Below the pieces are notes generated by a model, which was given only the letters and a program-made list of their open reading frames with translations, was not told where the DNA came from and ran no database searches. Both the position numbers and the translations under genes were made by a program. From Fulvivirgaceae bacterium JP3-4 (GTDB lineage Bacteria > Bacteroidota > Bacteroidia > Cytophagales > Cyclobacteriaceae), in assembly GCA_029309925.1 (NCBI GenBank), contig JARKND010000005.1:1240001-1304000 (forward strand): a stretch of 64,000 nucleotides of DNA. Direction: 5' to 3'. Shown here one piece after another: positions 49,589 to 59,422 of the stretch (position 1 is the stretch's first letter; each line of letters opens with the position of its first letter).

Positions 49589-52500
49589 CTAAACATTGAA
49601 CTCGCTATATTTCGCACTTCTCTCTTTATTAATGAACCCGGTCTTAACCATGAGCCTGTCTACCAATTGATAAACTACGGGTACAACAACCAGTGTTAAA
49701 AACATTGAACTCGTCAAGCCGCCAATAATAGACCAAGCTAAGCCATTTTTCCAATCCGCTCCTGGTCCACTTGCCAACGCCACTGGCATCATCCCTACCA
49801 CCATTGCCACTGTCGTCATGAGGATAGGTCGAAGACGCTCCTTAGTTGCTTCCAACAACGCATCTTCTGTAGTCATTCCCCTTTCTTTCAGGTGATTTGT
49901 AAAATCAACCACAAGTATCGCGTTCTTAGCAACTAAGCCGATCAGCATAATAATTCCCAGGAGAGTAAACAAACTCAAAGTTTGCGCAGAAAGGGCCAAC
50001 GCAACTAAGGCCCCAATGATCGCCAGCGGTATGGAAAACAATACAACAAAAGGATAAACGAAATTGTTATAGAGCGCCACCATGATGAGATACACTAATA
50101 AAATAGAGGTAACAAAGGCGAATCCCAATTGTCCAAAAGATTCCTCCTGTCTCTGCTGATTTCCACCAAAGGTCACACTTACCCCAGCAGGTAAAGTCAT
50201 TCGATCAATAATTCCTTTTATTTCTTCTGCAACGGAGCCTGAAGGACGTCCAAGTAATTGAGAATTAATATTAACGGAAGTTATCCGGTTAAACCGTTCA
50301 AGCTTTGATGGTCCAAAACTTTCTTTCACTTCAGCGAACTGGTCAAGCCTTACTTGCTTTCCGTATTTGCTTAGAAAGGTCAACGCACGAACATCTTCAA
50401 TGCTTTTCCGGTTAAACTCGTCAAATAGGATGTTGATATCGTACTCGTACTCGCCTTGTCTGAACTTCGCATCTGTATTGCCATTAAAAGCATATTGCAT
50501 AGTCGCACCCACCGTTTGGAGATCCAAGCCCAACTCCGCCATCTTTTGTCTATCTGTAGTAACCACAACTTCGGGGCTTCCTGACTCTACCGTAAGCTTA
50601 ACTTCTTGAGTTCCCTCCACCTTCTTAACCTGCTGCATGAGTTTGTTGGCCGTGAGCATTACCGTGTCAAAAGTCGGCCCTGTAACGATAAGTTGAATGG
50701 GCGCTTGCTCTGCAGTACCCAGTATTGATATGGGTGTCGATTTTACTTTTACCCCCGGAAATTTATCAATGATCTCATTCTTTAAAAGAACGCCATAGAT
50801 ATCGGAACTTTTATCACGTTCATCTTCTGAGACAAGTTTAACCGTAATTTCTGATTTGTATGGTGTTCCTGTAGCTGACCCAAAGAACCCGCCTTCATTG
50901 GTTTGCCCGACGGTAGTGATGGTTGATACAACCTCTTTCTTAGATGAGACAAACTCCTCAATTTTTCGCGACTGAATATTATTCTGTTCAACTGAAGTTC
51001 TTTTTGGATATTCAAGAACAAGGACGAATTCACCACGGTCTCCCTGGGCTATAAATTCTGATCCTATAAAGCCAGCGACAATTAAGCTAATAGATCCAAA
51101 AAACAGCAGGGCGGCAATGCTAAGCGTGACAAATCTATGTCTCAATGACCATCTCAGTATATTCTGAACCCAATGAATAAATCCGTCCAATGCTTCCTCG
51201 AATCGCAAAATAAACCTTCCAAAGAATGTTTTATTGGTTAAGCGCTCCAATTTTCCAAATCTTGAATATAGAAACGGAACCATCGTGAATGATACAAGCA
51301 ATGACAATAATGTCGAGATAACTATCACGATGGAAAACTGGCGCATAATATTTGAAATTATACCGGTTGTCAGGGCGATAGGCAAGAATACGACAACAAT
51401 TACCATTGTAATCGAGGTAACGGTGAAGCCGATCTCCTTTACCCCATCATATGCAGCTTGAACCTTACTTTTACCCATTTCCATATGGCGATAAATATTT
51501 TCGATCACCACAATGGCATCATCTACTAATATGCCGACCACCAATGAAAGACCAAGTAGTGACATGAGGTTCAGCGTAAATCCGAACAGCGACATACCGA
51601 TAAAAGTAGCTACCAGAGAAAGCGGTATCGCTATCATGACGATGATTGAATTACGGTAAGAATGTAGGAATAGCAACATAATGACTGCAACAAGAATGAC
51701 AGCAAGAAGAAGATCGTGTATTACAGCATCCGCTGCCTCCAGGGTATATTCAGTGGAGTCTCTGGCAATTGTAAACTTTAGATCAACATTAGAATATAAA
51801 TTTTCAAGGTCCGCTAACTCCTTGTGCACCAATTCGCTCACCGCTACAGCGTTGGCGTCAGTTTGTTTTTGAATGCTGAGCCCGATTGAGTTCAATAAGT
51901 TTATACGGTTGATGACTCTGGCCTCCTTTTTGGTATCCTGAACTTCCGCAACATCACGTAAATACACCGGCCCTCCCTGGGGTGTTGAAGCAACGACAAG
52001 ATTTTTTATTTCTTCCAACCGTTGATATTTGCCAGACAATCTTACCAGTATTTGTTCTTCCTCGGACTTTATTTTCCCCGTAGGAAAATCCACGTTGGAA
52101 GATTTGATCAGTTGAACGAGTTGGGGAAGGGAAAGTCCATACGCCTCAAGTTTGTTTCTGCTCACGTTTATGCGAATCTCGCGTTCCTCACCGCCTATTA
52201 TGTTCGTCTGCGCAACACCTGGAATTTTTGCAAGATTTGGTTGAAGACGTTGTGTGACCAAATCATATAAATCAGTTGCGTTCATTTTAGCCGAAATACC
52301 AAGATTGATAATAGGCAGATCATCGAAAGAGAATTTTCCCAATGAAGGTGTCTTTACATCTTCAGGAAGAGTGGATAGAATAGCGTTGACTTTGCGCTGA
52401 GCATCTTGCAACGCCAAATCAACATTTGCCTCAGTCCGGAGTTCAATTACAATGACGGATAAGCCCTCATAGGAACTGGCAGTTATTTTATCCACATTCT

Positions 52501-52723
52501 CCATTGATGATACGGCATTCTCAATCTCCTTTGTAACCGAGTTCTCCACTTCATTTGGTGAAGCTCCGGGATAGATTGCAGATATTGTAATGATCGGGGC
52601 GCTGAATTTGGGCATCAATTCATAGCCCAGTTTTTGGTAGCTGTTTAGGCCTAGAAATGTTAGTGTGATAAAAAGAACTAATATAAGTGACGGTCTTTTT
52701 ATGGAAACTTCGGTTATTTTCAT
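49589..52723 (-). CDS. RND efflux pump inner-membrane permease (1044 aa)
   Basis: AcrB/MexF-type layout of 12 membrane helices and two large periplasmic loops. TM4 carries the proton-relay pair in GILVDDAIVVIENIYRHME; the N-terminal TM1 segment is SLILVLFITLTFLGLNSYQ. Length is normal for hydrophobe/amphiphile efflux pumps. Co-directional with adaptor, outer-membrane and TetR genes, so it forms a complete tripartite system. Substrate unknown; TetR control implies induction by small molecules. Confidence 0.93.
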   Translation of the reverse strand: MKITEVSIKRPSLILVLFITLTFLGLNSYQKLGYELMPKFSAPIITISAIYPGASPNEVENSVTKEIENAVSSMENVDKITASSYEGLSVIVIELRTEANVDLALQDAQRKVNAILSTLPEDVKTPSLGKFSFDDLPIINLGISAKMNATDLYDLVTQRLQPNLAKIPGVAQTNIIGGEEREIRINVSRNKLEAYGLSLPQLVQLIKSSNVDFPTGKIKSEEEQILVRLSGKYQRLEEIKNLVVASTPQGGPVYLRDVAEVQDTKKEARVINRINLLNSIGLSIQKQTDANAVAVSELVHKELADLENLYSNVDLKFTIARDSTEYTLEAADAVIHDLLLAVILVAVIMLLFLHSYRNSIIVMIAIPLSLVATFIGMSLFGFTLNLMSLLGLSLVVGILVDDAIVVIENIYRHMEMGKSKVQAAYDGVKEIGFTVTSITMVIVVVFLPIALTTGIISNIMRQFSIVIVISTLLSLLVSFTMVPFLYSRFGKLERLTNKTFFGRFILRFEEALDGFIHWVQNILRWSLRHRFVTLSIAALLFFGSISLIVAGFIGSEFIAQGDRGEFVLVLEYPKRTSVEQNNIQSRKIEEFVSSKKEVVSTITTVGQTNEGGFFGSATGTPYKSEITVKLVSEDERDKSSDIYGVLLKNEIIDKFPGVKVKSTPISILGTAEQAPIQLIVTGPTFDTVMLTANKLMQQVKKVEGTQEVKLTVESGSPEVVVTTDRQKMAELGLDLQTVGATMQYAFNGNTDAKFRQGEYEYDINILFDEFNRKSIEDVRALTFLSKYGKQVRLDQFAEVKESFGPSKLERFNRITSVNINSQLLGRPSGSVAEEIKGIIDRMTLPAGVSVTFGGNQQRQEESFGQLGFAFVTSILLVYLIMVALYNNFVYPFVVLFSIPLAIIGALVALALSAQTLSLFTLLGIIMLIGLVAKNAILVVDFTNHLKERGMTTEDALLEATKERLRPILMTTVAMVVGMMPVALASGPGADWKNGLAWSIIGGLTSSMFLTLVVVPVVYQLVDRLMVKTGFINKERSAKYSEFNV

Positions 52724-52758
52724 ATCAGGATTGGGCTAAGGACATAAATTAATTCTCA

Positions 52759-53814
52759 CTAAAGGATTGTTACTTTGGCACCTTCACTTAAGTTGATTTG
52801 ACCACTGGTAACTACCTTCTCACCTTCGTTTATGCCATTAAGGACTTCGACATTATTCGAGAAAAGCCTCCCGATAGTAATTGGCCGTAACACAACGGAG
52901 TCTCCTGAAACGACATACACCTGAGCATTTTCAATGCTCCCCAGGAGTGCAGCCCGCGGAATCACAAGAGAAGCCCCAGCCGCTGGCAATTCAAATGTGG
53001 CGCGTCCAAACATCCCGCCTCGAAGTGGTTTATCCTTGACATTTGTGATTTGAAGTTCCACCGGAAAGTTCAGATTCACGTCAGCTGTCGCGCCAACGAA
53101 GTTTACACGTGCCTCGTAATCAACACCCGGATAAACATCTGCTGAGACCTTTATTCGGTTGGCTTGGCTTACTCTCAACACTTGATCCTCTGTTACGTTC
53201 ACGACCATTTTCATCTTTGTCAGGTCAACAATCTCAAAAGCTTCTTTTCCGGATGCTATGTACTGGCCATTTTCAATGAATCGTTTATTTATATATCCGG
53301 CAAACGGTGCGGTGAGGTGAGTATCTTTCAAACGTTCCCTCGCATTTATTAACCTTGATTCCGCATTGGTATAGGCCAGGTTGATCTCATCTAATTGCGC
53401 CTGCGTAACTCCCCCTGTCTTTACCAGGTTCTCGTACCGCTGCTTATCTGTTTCCAATTTCTTAAGGTTAGCCGTTGCCGACTTGACATCAGCTTCAAGG
53501 GTCTCATATTCCATACTTGCCAGCAATTGTCCCTGCCGAACAAATTGTCCTTCGTCAGCAGAAATGCTCACTATCTTACCTGCTGATTCGGTCGAAATGA
53601 CAACCTGCTTCGATGGCGAAAAACTGCCAGTGGCTGTGAAACTGCCACCTAGCGCTTCCCGCTTTGTTACCGCTACCTGTACTGGAACAGTGGCGTTAAC
53701 AACCTTTGCAAGTTCTGTTTTTTCCTTCATCCTCTCTTTATTGTTCGTGAGGACATAGGCACCAATCGATACAAGTGCAACGATGACTATTAAAGCGATT
53801 ATGGTTTTTTTCAT
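52759..53814 (-). CDS. RND periplasmic adaptor protein (351 aa)
   Basis: N-terminal membrane anchor (IIALIVIVALVSIGAYVL), then lipoyl-like halves (GKIVSISADEGQFVRQGQLL and LTAPFAGYINKRFIENGQYI), a helical hairpin between them, and beta-barrel and membrane-proximal parts. Bridges the permease and the TolC-like channel. 35-base gap to the permease gene. Confidence 0.93.
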   Translation of the reverse strand: MKKTIIALIVIVALVSIGAYVLTNNKERMKEKTELAKVVNATVPVQVAVTKREALGGSFTATGSFSPSKQVVISTESAGKIVSISADEGQFVRQGQLLASMEYETLEADVKSATANLKKLETDKQRYENLVKTGGVTQAQLDEINLAYTNAESRLINARERLKDTHLTAPFAGYINKRFIENGQYIASGKEAFEIVDLTKMKMVVNVTEDQVLRVSQANRIKVSADVYPGVDYEARVNFVGATADVNLNFPVELQITNVKDKPLRGGMFGRATFELPAAGASLVIPRAALLGSIENAQVYVVSGDSVVLRPITIGRLFSNNVEVLNGINEGEKVVTSGQINLSEGAKVTIL

Positions 53815-53843
53815 ATTTAAGATTCCTAGTAAATGAATTGGAT

Positions 53844-55220
53844 TTAGTTTAATAAAGATTTGATATTGCCGTTTGCCTTGAGCAACTCTATTTCCGATTG
53901 TTTTACCTTTAACAATGCCTCGATTAGCTGACTTTGCGCCTGGATTCTCGCAGTTTCTGCTTGCAATAAGTCGGTCAGAGGACCGATCCCTTCATTATAA
54001 TTCTGCTCTGTTACATCGTAAATGCTGTTGGCTAGCTGGACATTTTGCCTTTGCGCCTGGAAATTTTTGTAATTAACTTCAAGTGCCCTGACAGCATTCT
54101 CGCTCGCGATTGAAGATTGTTTCTTGACGAAAGTCAGATCTTTTTCCGTTTTCATTTGTCGGATACGGGATTGCTGCATTTGCGCAGCCTTTCGAAAGCC
54201 ATCGAAGACGGGTATGCTCAAGCGCAAGCCAATTGATGCCACGTCAAACCAGATTGGATTTGCATCACTTGACAGGAAAAACGAATTAGACTGTCCCTGG
54301 TAAGTGTAATTGGCGAATGCAGACAAGTTTGGGTAGTAGCCTGCTGAAAAATTCTTGCGCTCAAGTTGATACAAGGAGAGTTGCGTAGCCAGTTGCTTAT
54401 ACTCAACCTTGTCTTCCCACACGAATTCTGTGGGTATTGACCCGAGTGTATAATTTGAGAACGCTGAGTCTAAATCAGCGGCCAATTCGAAATCAATATC
54501 AAAGCCAAAATCCTTTTCAATGCCAATTATTAATTTTAACTGGTTTAGTAACGTAGTATAGCTGTCCTGAATGGTGGCCAATTGAGTCTGGATGTTGGTG
54601 AGTGTTACCTGTAACCTGTCAACATCAAGCTTCCGCGCTAAGCCATTATCAAAACGATCCTTTGTGATCGAAAGGCTCTTTTGTAATTCTTCCTGATTGG
54701 TCTCCAAAACAGTTTGCTGCGTCTTAAGCGTGGCCACGCGGTAAAATAGAGATGCAACCTGGTAGATTGTTTCTTCTTCAACACGTTCACGGTTAAGCTT
54801 GTAAAAATCTTCACTTACTTTTGCAGCCCTGATACCGGTGAATAGGCTTTGATTGAATATCTGTTGATTTGCCTGCACATTAATTGACGTTCCATATTGA
54901 AGCCCACCGCGCAGCACAATGTAATCATCCGGGCTGGCATTAGGATCACCCAAGGCTGCCGGAAAAACGAACGCTTGCCGCAGCACATTGTCCACCAGTT
55001 CACCGGTTGCATTAATCTGAGGAAGAGCGGTAGCTTTCACTTCCTTTGTTTTTTGCCTTCCTTCATCCTGATCCAGTTGGGCTTTGAGAATGGAAACATT
55101 CTCGGTCATAGCCTGTTGAATGCACTGCTTGAGTGAATAGCGTTGAACCTCTTGCGCAAAGAGTAATGCCGGGAAGAAATTAAGAATTATGAATGCTGCC
55201 TTTAGATTCTTGATACTCAT
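53844..55220 (-). CDS. TolC-family outer-membrane channel (458 aa)
   Basis: Starts MSIKNLKAAFIILNFFPALL with a signal peptide ending LFAQ; an upstream extension is not coding. Two TolC repeats of long helices with LKQCIQQAMTENVSILKAQL and ALEVNYKNFQAQRQNVQLAN. It forms the trimeric exit duct of the efflux system. 23 bases after the TetR gene. Confidence 0.9.
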   Translation of the reverse strand: MSIKNLKAAFIILNFFPALLFAQEVQRYSLKQCIQQAMTENVSILKAQLDQDEGRQKTKEVKATALPQINATGELVDNVLRQAFVFPAALGDPNASPDDYIVLRGGLQYGTSINVQANQQIFNQSLFTGIRAAKVSEDFYKLNRERVEEETIYQVASLFYRVATLKTQQTVLETNQEELQKSLSITKDRFDNGLARKLDVDRLQVTLTNIQTQLATIQDSYTTLLNQLKLIIGIEKDFGFDIDFELAADLDSAFSNYTLGSIPTEFVWEDKVEYKQLATQLSLYQLERKNFSAGYYPNLSAFANYTYQGQSNSFFLSSDANPIWFDVASIGLRLSIPVFDGFRKAAQMQQSRIRQMKTEKDLTFVKKQSSIASENAVRALEVNYKNFQAQRQNVQLANSIYDVTEQNYNEGIGPLTDLLQAETARIQAQSQLIEALLKVKQSEIELLKANGNIKSLLN

Positions 55221-55243
55221 TAACTTTATTATTGCATTATGGT

Positions 55244-55873
55244 TTATTCGTGACTTTGAACAGTATTTAATTTCAGATTCTTGCTGATACGTCTTCCTTT
55301 TTCGGTAGCGATTCCGCTGACAAGGCAATCAATCAAATTGATTGCTACTGTGTGCTCAGAATATTTTGCGCGCGGGAAAAGCTTCTCGTTGCCAGAAAGC
55401 TGAACCAGCTGAAGAAAAAGGGTAATGTAAAAATTCGCATCGAGTGTCGGGTTTAAGTAGTGTTTCCTGATCCCGTCACTTACAATGTCTTTAACCCTCC
55501 CCGCCAAAAAATCGTCTCTGAAGTCTTGCAGGATCTGCCATGCATTCTCATGATACTTTTGTAAATCATAAATCAATGTTGGGCTGGTTTCTCTTATCAT
55601 GGAGGTAATACAGACGAAAAGTTTTATCAACCGTTCGATCGGGTTAGCAGGTCTGTCAGTAACACCCACAACTAATGCTTCCATTTTTTTTCGAAAGGCG
55701 GCTATGATCAGGTATATGATTTCATTCTTGTCTGCAAATGATTCATAAATGGTTTTCTTTGACATATTCAGATGATGGGCTATATCATCCATGGAAATGC
55801 TTCTGATGCCATATTTTCTAAAAAGATTCTCGGCACAGCTAAGTATTTTATCCTTGTTTTCGGAATTGTACAT
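55244..55873 (-). CDS. TetR-family regulator of the efflux operon (209 aa)
   Basis: TetR DNA-binding domain: FRKYGIRSISMDDIAHHLNM then SKKTIYESFADKNEII. The remaining 150 residues are the ligand-binding helical part. It is the first gene of the TetR-TolC-adaptor-permease transcript, so it probably represses its own operon and responds to an inducer. Confidence 0.9.
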   Translation of the reverse strand: MYNSENKDKILSCAENLFRKYGIRSISMDDIAHHLNMSKKTIYESFADKNEIIYLIIAAFRKKMEALVVGVTDRPANPIERLIKLFVCITSMIRETSPTLIYDLQKYHENAWQILQDFRDDFLAGRVKDIVSDGIRKHYLNPTLDANFYITLFLQLVQLSGNEKLFPRAKYSEHTVAINLIDCLVSGIATEKGRRISKNLKLNTVQSHE

Positions 55874-55907
55874 GAGTTACTTGGGCAGGAGCAACGTTTT
55901 CACAACT

Positions 55908-56552
55908 TTAAATTATTTTGTCCGAAGGTAAATCATTCTTGGTGTTAGGAGACATTGTTCCGTAAATGTAGTCCCACAAAGGAGAGGATACGCCAAAGAC
56001 AGAATGACTGTCCTTATAATGGTGAATGCTATGGTTTATCCAAAGTGCTTTAAGAAAGTTTCGGGGTGGTGGAAATGCATGAACGCTATAGTGGATGCCG
56101 AGATAGACGGAATAACCGACCAAAAAACCGGATAAAAATGCAAAAGTATAATCACCAAGCACTAACCTTAAAACGATTAGTAGCATCGTGGCTATGCTAA
56201 TACTTAATATCGGAGGCATGGCCAGCCTGTCTTTATCTCTGGGATACTCATGATGTACACCATGAATTGTGTATTGAATCCTTGATCTCAGCCTGGAGTA
56301 TGTAGCCATGTGAAAAACGTACCGGTGTGCAATGTATTCTACCCATGTAAATACAAACCATCCTGAAAAGAAAAGAAGAGTAGCGATACCCCACGTGAGT
56401 TCAGTGTTTGTCAGACTCCAGTAAAATAGAGCTACCGCATATAAAACAAGCATTGATGTTGGCACAGCAATATGCGTTCGTGTCAATCGCTCAAGAATAG
56501 GGCTGTCAAATAATTTCTTTGTTCCTACATTCTTTGGCTTTACTCCCATCAT
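55908..56552 (-). CDS. Fatty-acid hydroxylase/sterol desaturase family membrane protein (214 aa)
   Basis: Di-iron histidine boxes are visible: HRYVFH near residue 85, HGVHHE near 110, HYSVH near 165 and HSIHH near 183, with four hydrophobic helices. This matches fatty-acid 2-hydroxylase-like enzymes that use oxygen to hydroxylate lipids at the membrane. It lies 17 bases after the stress-protein gene on the same strand, so it may be co-transcribed. Confidence 0.85.
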   Translation of the reverse strand: MMGVKPKNVGTKKLFDSPILERLTRTHIAVPTSMLVLYAVALFYWSLTNTELTWGIATLLFFSGWFVFTWVEYIAHRYVFHMATYSRLRSRIQYTIHGVHHEYPRDKDRLAMPPILSISIATMLLIVLRLVLGDYTFAFLSGFLVGYSVYLGIHYSVHAFPPPRNFLKALWINHSIHHYKDSHSVFGVSSPLWDYIYGTMSPNTKNDLPSDKII

Positions 56553-56569
56553 TGTTTACATTTTTTCTT

Positions 56570-57013
56570 TTAGTGACTTTCTCTCCTATAAGGTATAACG
56601 ACAACCGGCACTGTAGAGTGCCTTATCAAATACTCTGCATTACTTCCCACAACCAAGCGGGATAGTCCCGTCCTACCGTGTGTTCCGATCACCAGGTAAG
56701 ACATATTCAGAATCGCTGCCTGCTCTATTATCTCCTTTTTGGGATCTCCAATTCTGACCAAGATCTCTTTGTCAACGTCCAAATGTTTTTGCGTTCCATT
56801 TGTAAGAAAATCGATGGCATACTGCTGCACTTCTTCCCAGTTCCAAACCGTAGGTTGCCCAGGGGCGTAACTGGAATATTGTGATGCATTATCCACAACA
56901 TGGATAATACAAACAGCTGCATAGAGTTGTCGTGCAAGCTTCATTCCTTGCTCAATGATGAGCAAAGAACTCTCACTCAAATCACTGGCAATCATGATTT
57001 TTACATTGTGCAC
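56570..57013 (-). CDS. Universal stress protein, UspA family (147 aa)
   Basis: Single Usp domain with start MHNVKIMIASDLSESSLLII and ATP-binding motif GTHGRTGLSRLVVGSNAEYL near the end, followed by VPVVVI. The complete glycine pattern suggests ATP binding. Divergent from a TetR gene with a palindrome between. Confidence 0.9.
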   Translation of the reverse strand: MHNVKIMIASDLSESSLLIIEQGMKLARQLYAAVCIIHVVDNASQYSSYAPGQPTVWNWEEVQQYAIDFLTNGTQKHLDVDKEILVRIGDPKKEIIEQAAILNMSYLVIGTHGRTGLSRLVVGSNAEYLIRHSTVPVVVIPYRRESH

Positions 57014-57065
57014 GAAACTTTCATCTAATTTCTTGACCGTGTAAAGTTATTAGAATAATTTTACA

Positions 57066-57083
57066 TTTAACAAAAATGTTAAA
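57066..57083. promoter_or_regulatory. TTTAACA-N4-TGTTAAA dyad, possible TetR operator
   Basis: A perfect 7+7 inverted repeat lies between divergent genes for the stress protein and a TetR regulator, about 30 bases before the TetR start. Such placement fits autorepression and control of the stress gene. Confidence 0.5.
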
Positions 57084-57113
57084 ATATTCAGTTAAATTCA
57101 AAAAACATTTGAA

Positions 57114-57731
57114 ATGAACGGAGAGACCAGCATTTCCACCGAAGAGTCGATTTTGGTGGCGGCAAGAAAGGTGTTTGAGTCGAAAGGGTTTGATGGGGCC
57201 AGGATGCAGGAGATATCGGATCTCGCTGGGATTAACCGGGCATTGCTTCATTATTATTTCAGAAGCAAGGAGAAAATGTTTGAGCGGATTTTTGACGAAG
57301 CGCTCGAGCGTCTCATGCCTTTGCTTTCCACGTGGGACCACGACCCGGAAGAAAGTTGGGAAAGCAAACTGAAGAGATTCATCAGCACTTTCATCACTTT
57401 CTTGAAAGCGAATTCGATGCTATTCCTGCTGCGCGAAATCATTCGTAAGCCTGACTTACTGGCGTCAAGAACGAAAAAGTATAGAAAGGGAGTCAACAAA
57501 TTCGTGCACTACTTTGAAAGATTGAAAGCGGAACAGCTGATTCGGCCCGATGTCGATTCCAGGTATATCTACATTATTATTCATTCACTTTGCTCGTTCC
57601 CACTGATGAATGCAATCGTTTTTTCATATAGCCTGCGAATCTCTGGGAAAGATTATGAGGAGCTAATGAAAGGATACCCGGAACTAATCAGCGATTTGAT
57701 GATCCAATTGCTGAAGTATCAAAAAAACTGA
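57114..57731 (+). CDS. TetR-family transcriptional regulator (205 aa)
   Basis: Helix-turn-helix FDGARMQEISDLAGINRALL then HYYFRSKEKMFERIFDEALE near residues 25-60, with a helical ligand domain after it. Divergent from the stress protein gene and followed eight bases later by a luciferase-like-domain gene. Confidence 0.9.
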   Translation: MNGETSISTEESILVAARKVFESKGFDGARMQEISDLAGINRALLHYYFRSKEKMFERIFDEALERLMPLLSTWDHDPEESWESKLKRFISTFITFLKANSMLFLLREIIRKPDLLASRTKKYRKGVNKFVHYFERLKAEQLIRPDVDSRYIYIIIHSLCSFPLMNAIVFSYSLRISGKDYEELMKGYPELISDLMIQLLKYQKN

Positions 57732-57738
57732 ACGAAGG

Positions 57739-58236
57739 ATGAATGAATTGAATCTTTCCAATCGTGAGGACAGTGCCCCATTAACCACCTCAACGAGCCC
57801 TCACAAGCAACTGTCTCAAAACGGAGCCTATCACATTCATCACCAACTTATGCTTTGGACAAATACCATCAGGCTTATAGAGATAAAGCCATCAATAATA
57901 TCGAAGTCCGGAGCGACAGGGCTATTTCTTTCCGAAAATGTAAAAACCGTAAATCCACATGCTGTAATCCATCGGGAATTTGGTCATATCCATCCCTACC
58001 CTGATGGCAGCTTACATTTGTTTCTCCCGATGACGGACGCGAAGGAAATAGTTTTAAAGGGATGGGGAGAATACCATCCGTTGGCTTTCCGCAAAGAGGT
58101 ACCATCGAACTTTATTATGCTCTACAGCCCCCGTTCGGAAGGTGAACTGTCGTTGGTCAAAGAGATTGTTTTACGATCGTATTCATTTGCAGCCGCATCC
58201 ATAAATGGCAAGGAAAATACTGATGTCAATATTTGA
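57739..58236 (+). CDS. DUF5519 (luciferase-like domain) protein (165 aa)
   Basis: The central HREFGHIHPYPDGSLHLFLP then AKEIVLKGWGEYHPLA matches the DUF5519 family, often mis-called luciferase. Members are small cytosolic proteins of unknown function found next to regulators. Co-directional with the TetR gene and overlapping the HD gene. Confidence 0.7.
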   Translation: MNELNLSNREDSAPLTTSTSPHKQLSQNGAYHIHHQLMLWTNTIRLIEIKPSIISKSGATGLFLSENVKTVNPHAVIHREFGHIHPYPDGSLHLFLPMTDAKEIVLKGWGEYHPLAFRKEVPSNFIMLYSPRSEGELSLVKEIVLRSYSFAAASINGKENTDVNI

Positions 58237-58837
58237 ATTCGATAATAACCCGATCGTCTTTGAAGCCAGGTTTTACGTCACTGGCCTATTGAACAAATAC
58301 CTTCCTGCAATCTGCAAGTTCCATAATATTCATCATACCCTCAATGTTGTTCAATTTTGTTATGAGCTTGGCGATCATTACTGTTTGCCAAAAACGGATA
58401 TGGAAAAGCTTCTCATGGCAGCCTGGTTTCACGATACTGGATATTGTTTGAGCATTGACGATCATGAAAATGAAAGTGTAACTGTGGCATCGACATTCCT
58501 TGAATCGCACAACGTTACTGACGACTATACTTTCTCAGTCAATAATTTGATTCTCGCTACAAAAAGATTAGCGGAACCATCAACACTTGCCGAACAAATC
58601 ATATGCGATGCTGATACTCAGCATCTTGGGGCAGAAGATTATTTCAAATGGTCTGCGCTCCTCAAAGAAGAGTTTGAACTCAAAAATTGCCAGGAACTTT
58701 CTGATAAAGAATGGAAACACATGAATATTTGTTTTTTTAATTCTCATCGCTATTTCACGGAATATGCGCAAAGATGGTGGGGAGAACAAAAGTTAGAGAA
58801 TCTCAAACAACTCAAAGGGCAAGATGATAATAGATAA
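58205..58837 (+). CDS. HD-domain phosphohydrolase-like protein (210 aa)
   Basis: Metal ligands of the HD fold: HNIHHTLNVVQF near residue 40, HDTGYCLSIDDHENESV near 77 and CDADTQHLG near 138. Length fits single-domain HD phosphohydrolases or phosphodiesterases. Overlaps the end of the DUF5519 gene by 32 bases; a downstream ATG (MSIFEF) would shorten this. Substrate unknown. Confidence 0.8.
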   Translation: MARKILMSIFEFDNNPIVFEARFYVTGLLNKYLPAICKFHNIHHTLNVVQFCYELGDHYCLPKTDMEKLLMAAWFHDTGYCLSIDDHENESVTVASTFLESHNVTDDYTFSVNNLILATKRLAEPSTLAEQIICDADTQHLGAEDYFKWSALLKEEFELKNCQELSDKEWKHMNICFFNSHRYFTEYAQRWWGEQKLENLKQLKGQDDNR

Positions 58838-59091
58838 AAAGTGCTCAGAATAAACTTGTGGCCGCTTAGCTTTCTTCTGTTAAATCGTATTTATAATGTT
58901 TTTAAAGACACCGAACATAACAGCCATTCAACAGACGTGCAAGATGCGGGACTCTGAACATGTCGGTCAATTTCAATCGGCAATAGTCATCTTCGGCTTT
59001 TCTGTGTATTTGATTCTTTAGTCATCTATTGTTCAACATAGTCAGTGATATCTCAGGCTATCAACCGTTTAAATTGCTTATTCGGCCAAAA

Positions 59092-59107
59092 AGAGCCAAT
59101 TGGCTCT
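59092..59107. promoter_or_regulatory. 16-bp perfect palindrome upstream of XRE gene
   Basis: AGAGCCAATTGGCTCT lies 40 bases before the XRE regulator ATG; a second, looser GAGC-N6-GCTC dyad follows at about 59127-59140. Likely autoregulatory operator. The remainder of the gap (58838-59091) shows no gene. Confidence 0.6.
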
Positions 59108-59146
59108 AACATCAAAACCCTCCTTTGAGCAGATTCGCTCTAGAAA

Positions 59147-59395
59147 ATGGGTCACAACCGAGATTTAGGATATGTCAAGGCTTTTGGCAAGCATCTGAAA
59201 AAACTGAGACTGGCGAAGAGCCTGTCACAGGAGGAGTTGTCCTATAAATGTGTGATCCCGACAAGTCAGATCGGAAGATTTGAAAGAGGCGAACGGAGTC
59301 CTACGCTGAATACGATTAGGATTTTGGCGGAAGGGTTGGGCGAGGAGCCATCGAAGCTCCTGGAATTTAAGTACAAGGTGAAAAGAGATCTGTAA
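59147..59395 (+). CDS. XRE-type helix-turn-helix regulator (82 aa)
   Basis: A Cro/C1-type domain: FGKHLKKLRLAKSLSQEELS, then IPTSQIGRFERGERSPTLNT and IRILAEGL. Single domain, as for control proteins and small repressors. The perfect palindrome just upstream suggests self-repression. Confidence 0.88.
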   Translation: MGHNRDLGYVKAFGKHLKKLRLAKSLSQEELSYKCVIPTSQIGRFERGERSPTLNTIRILAEGLGEEPSKLLEFKYKVKRDL

Positions 59396-59422
59396 TCGGG
59401 GATTGTATTTTGGTTTGTGGGT

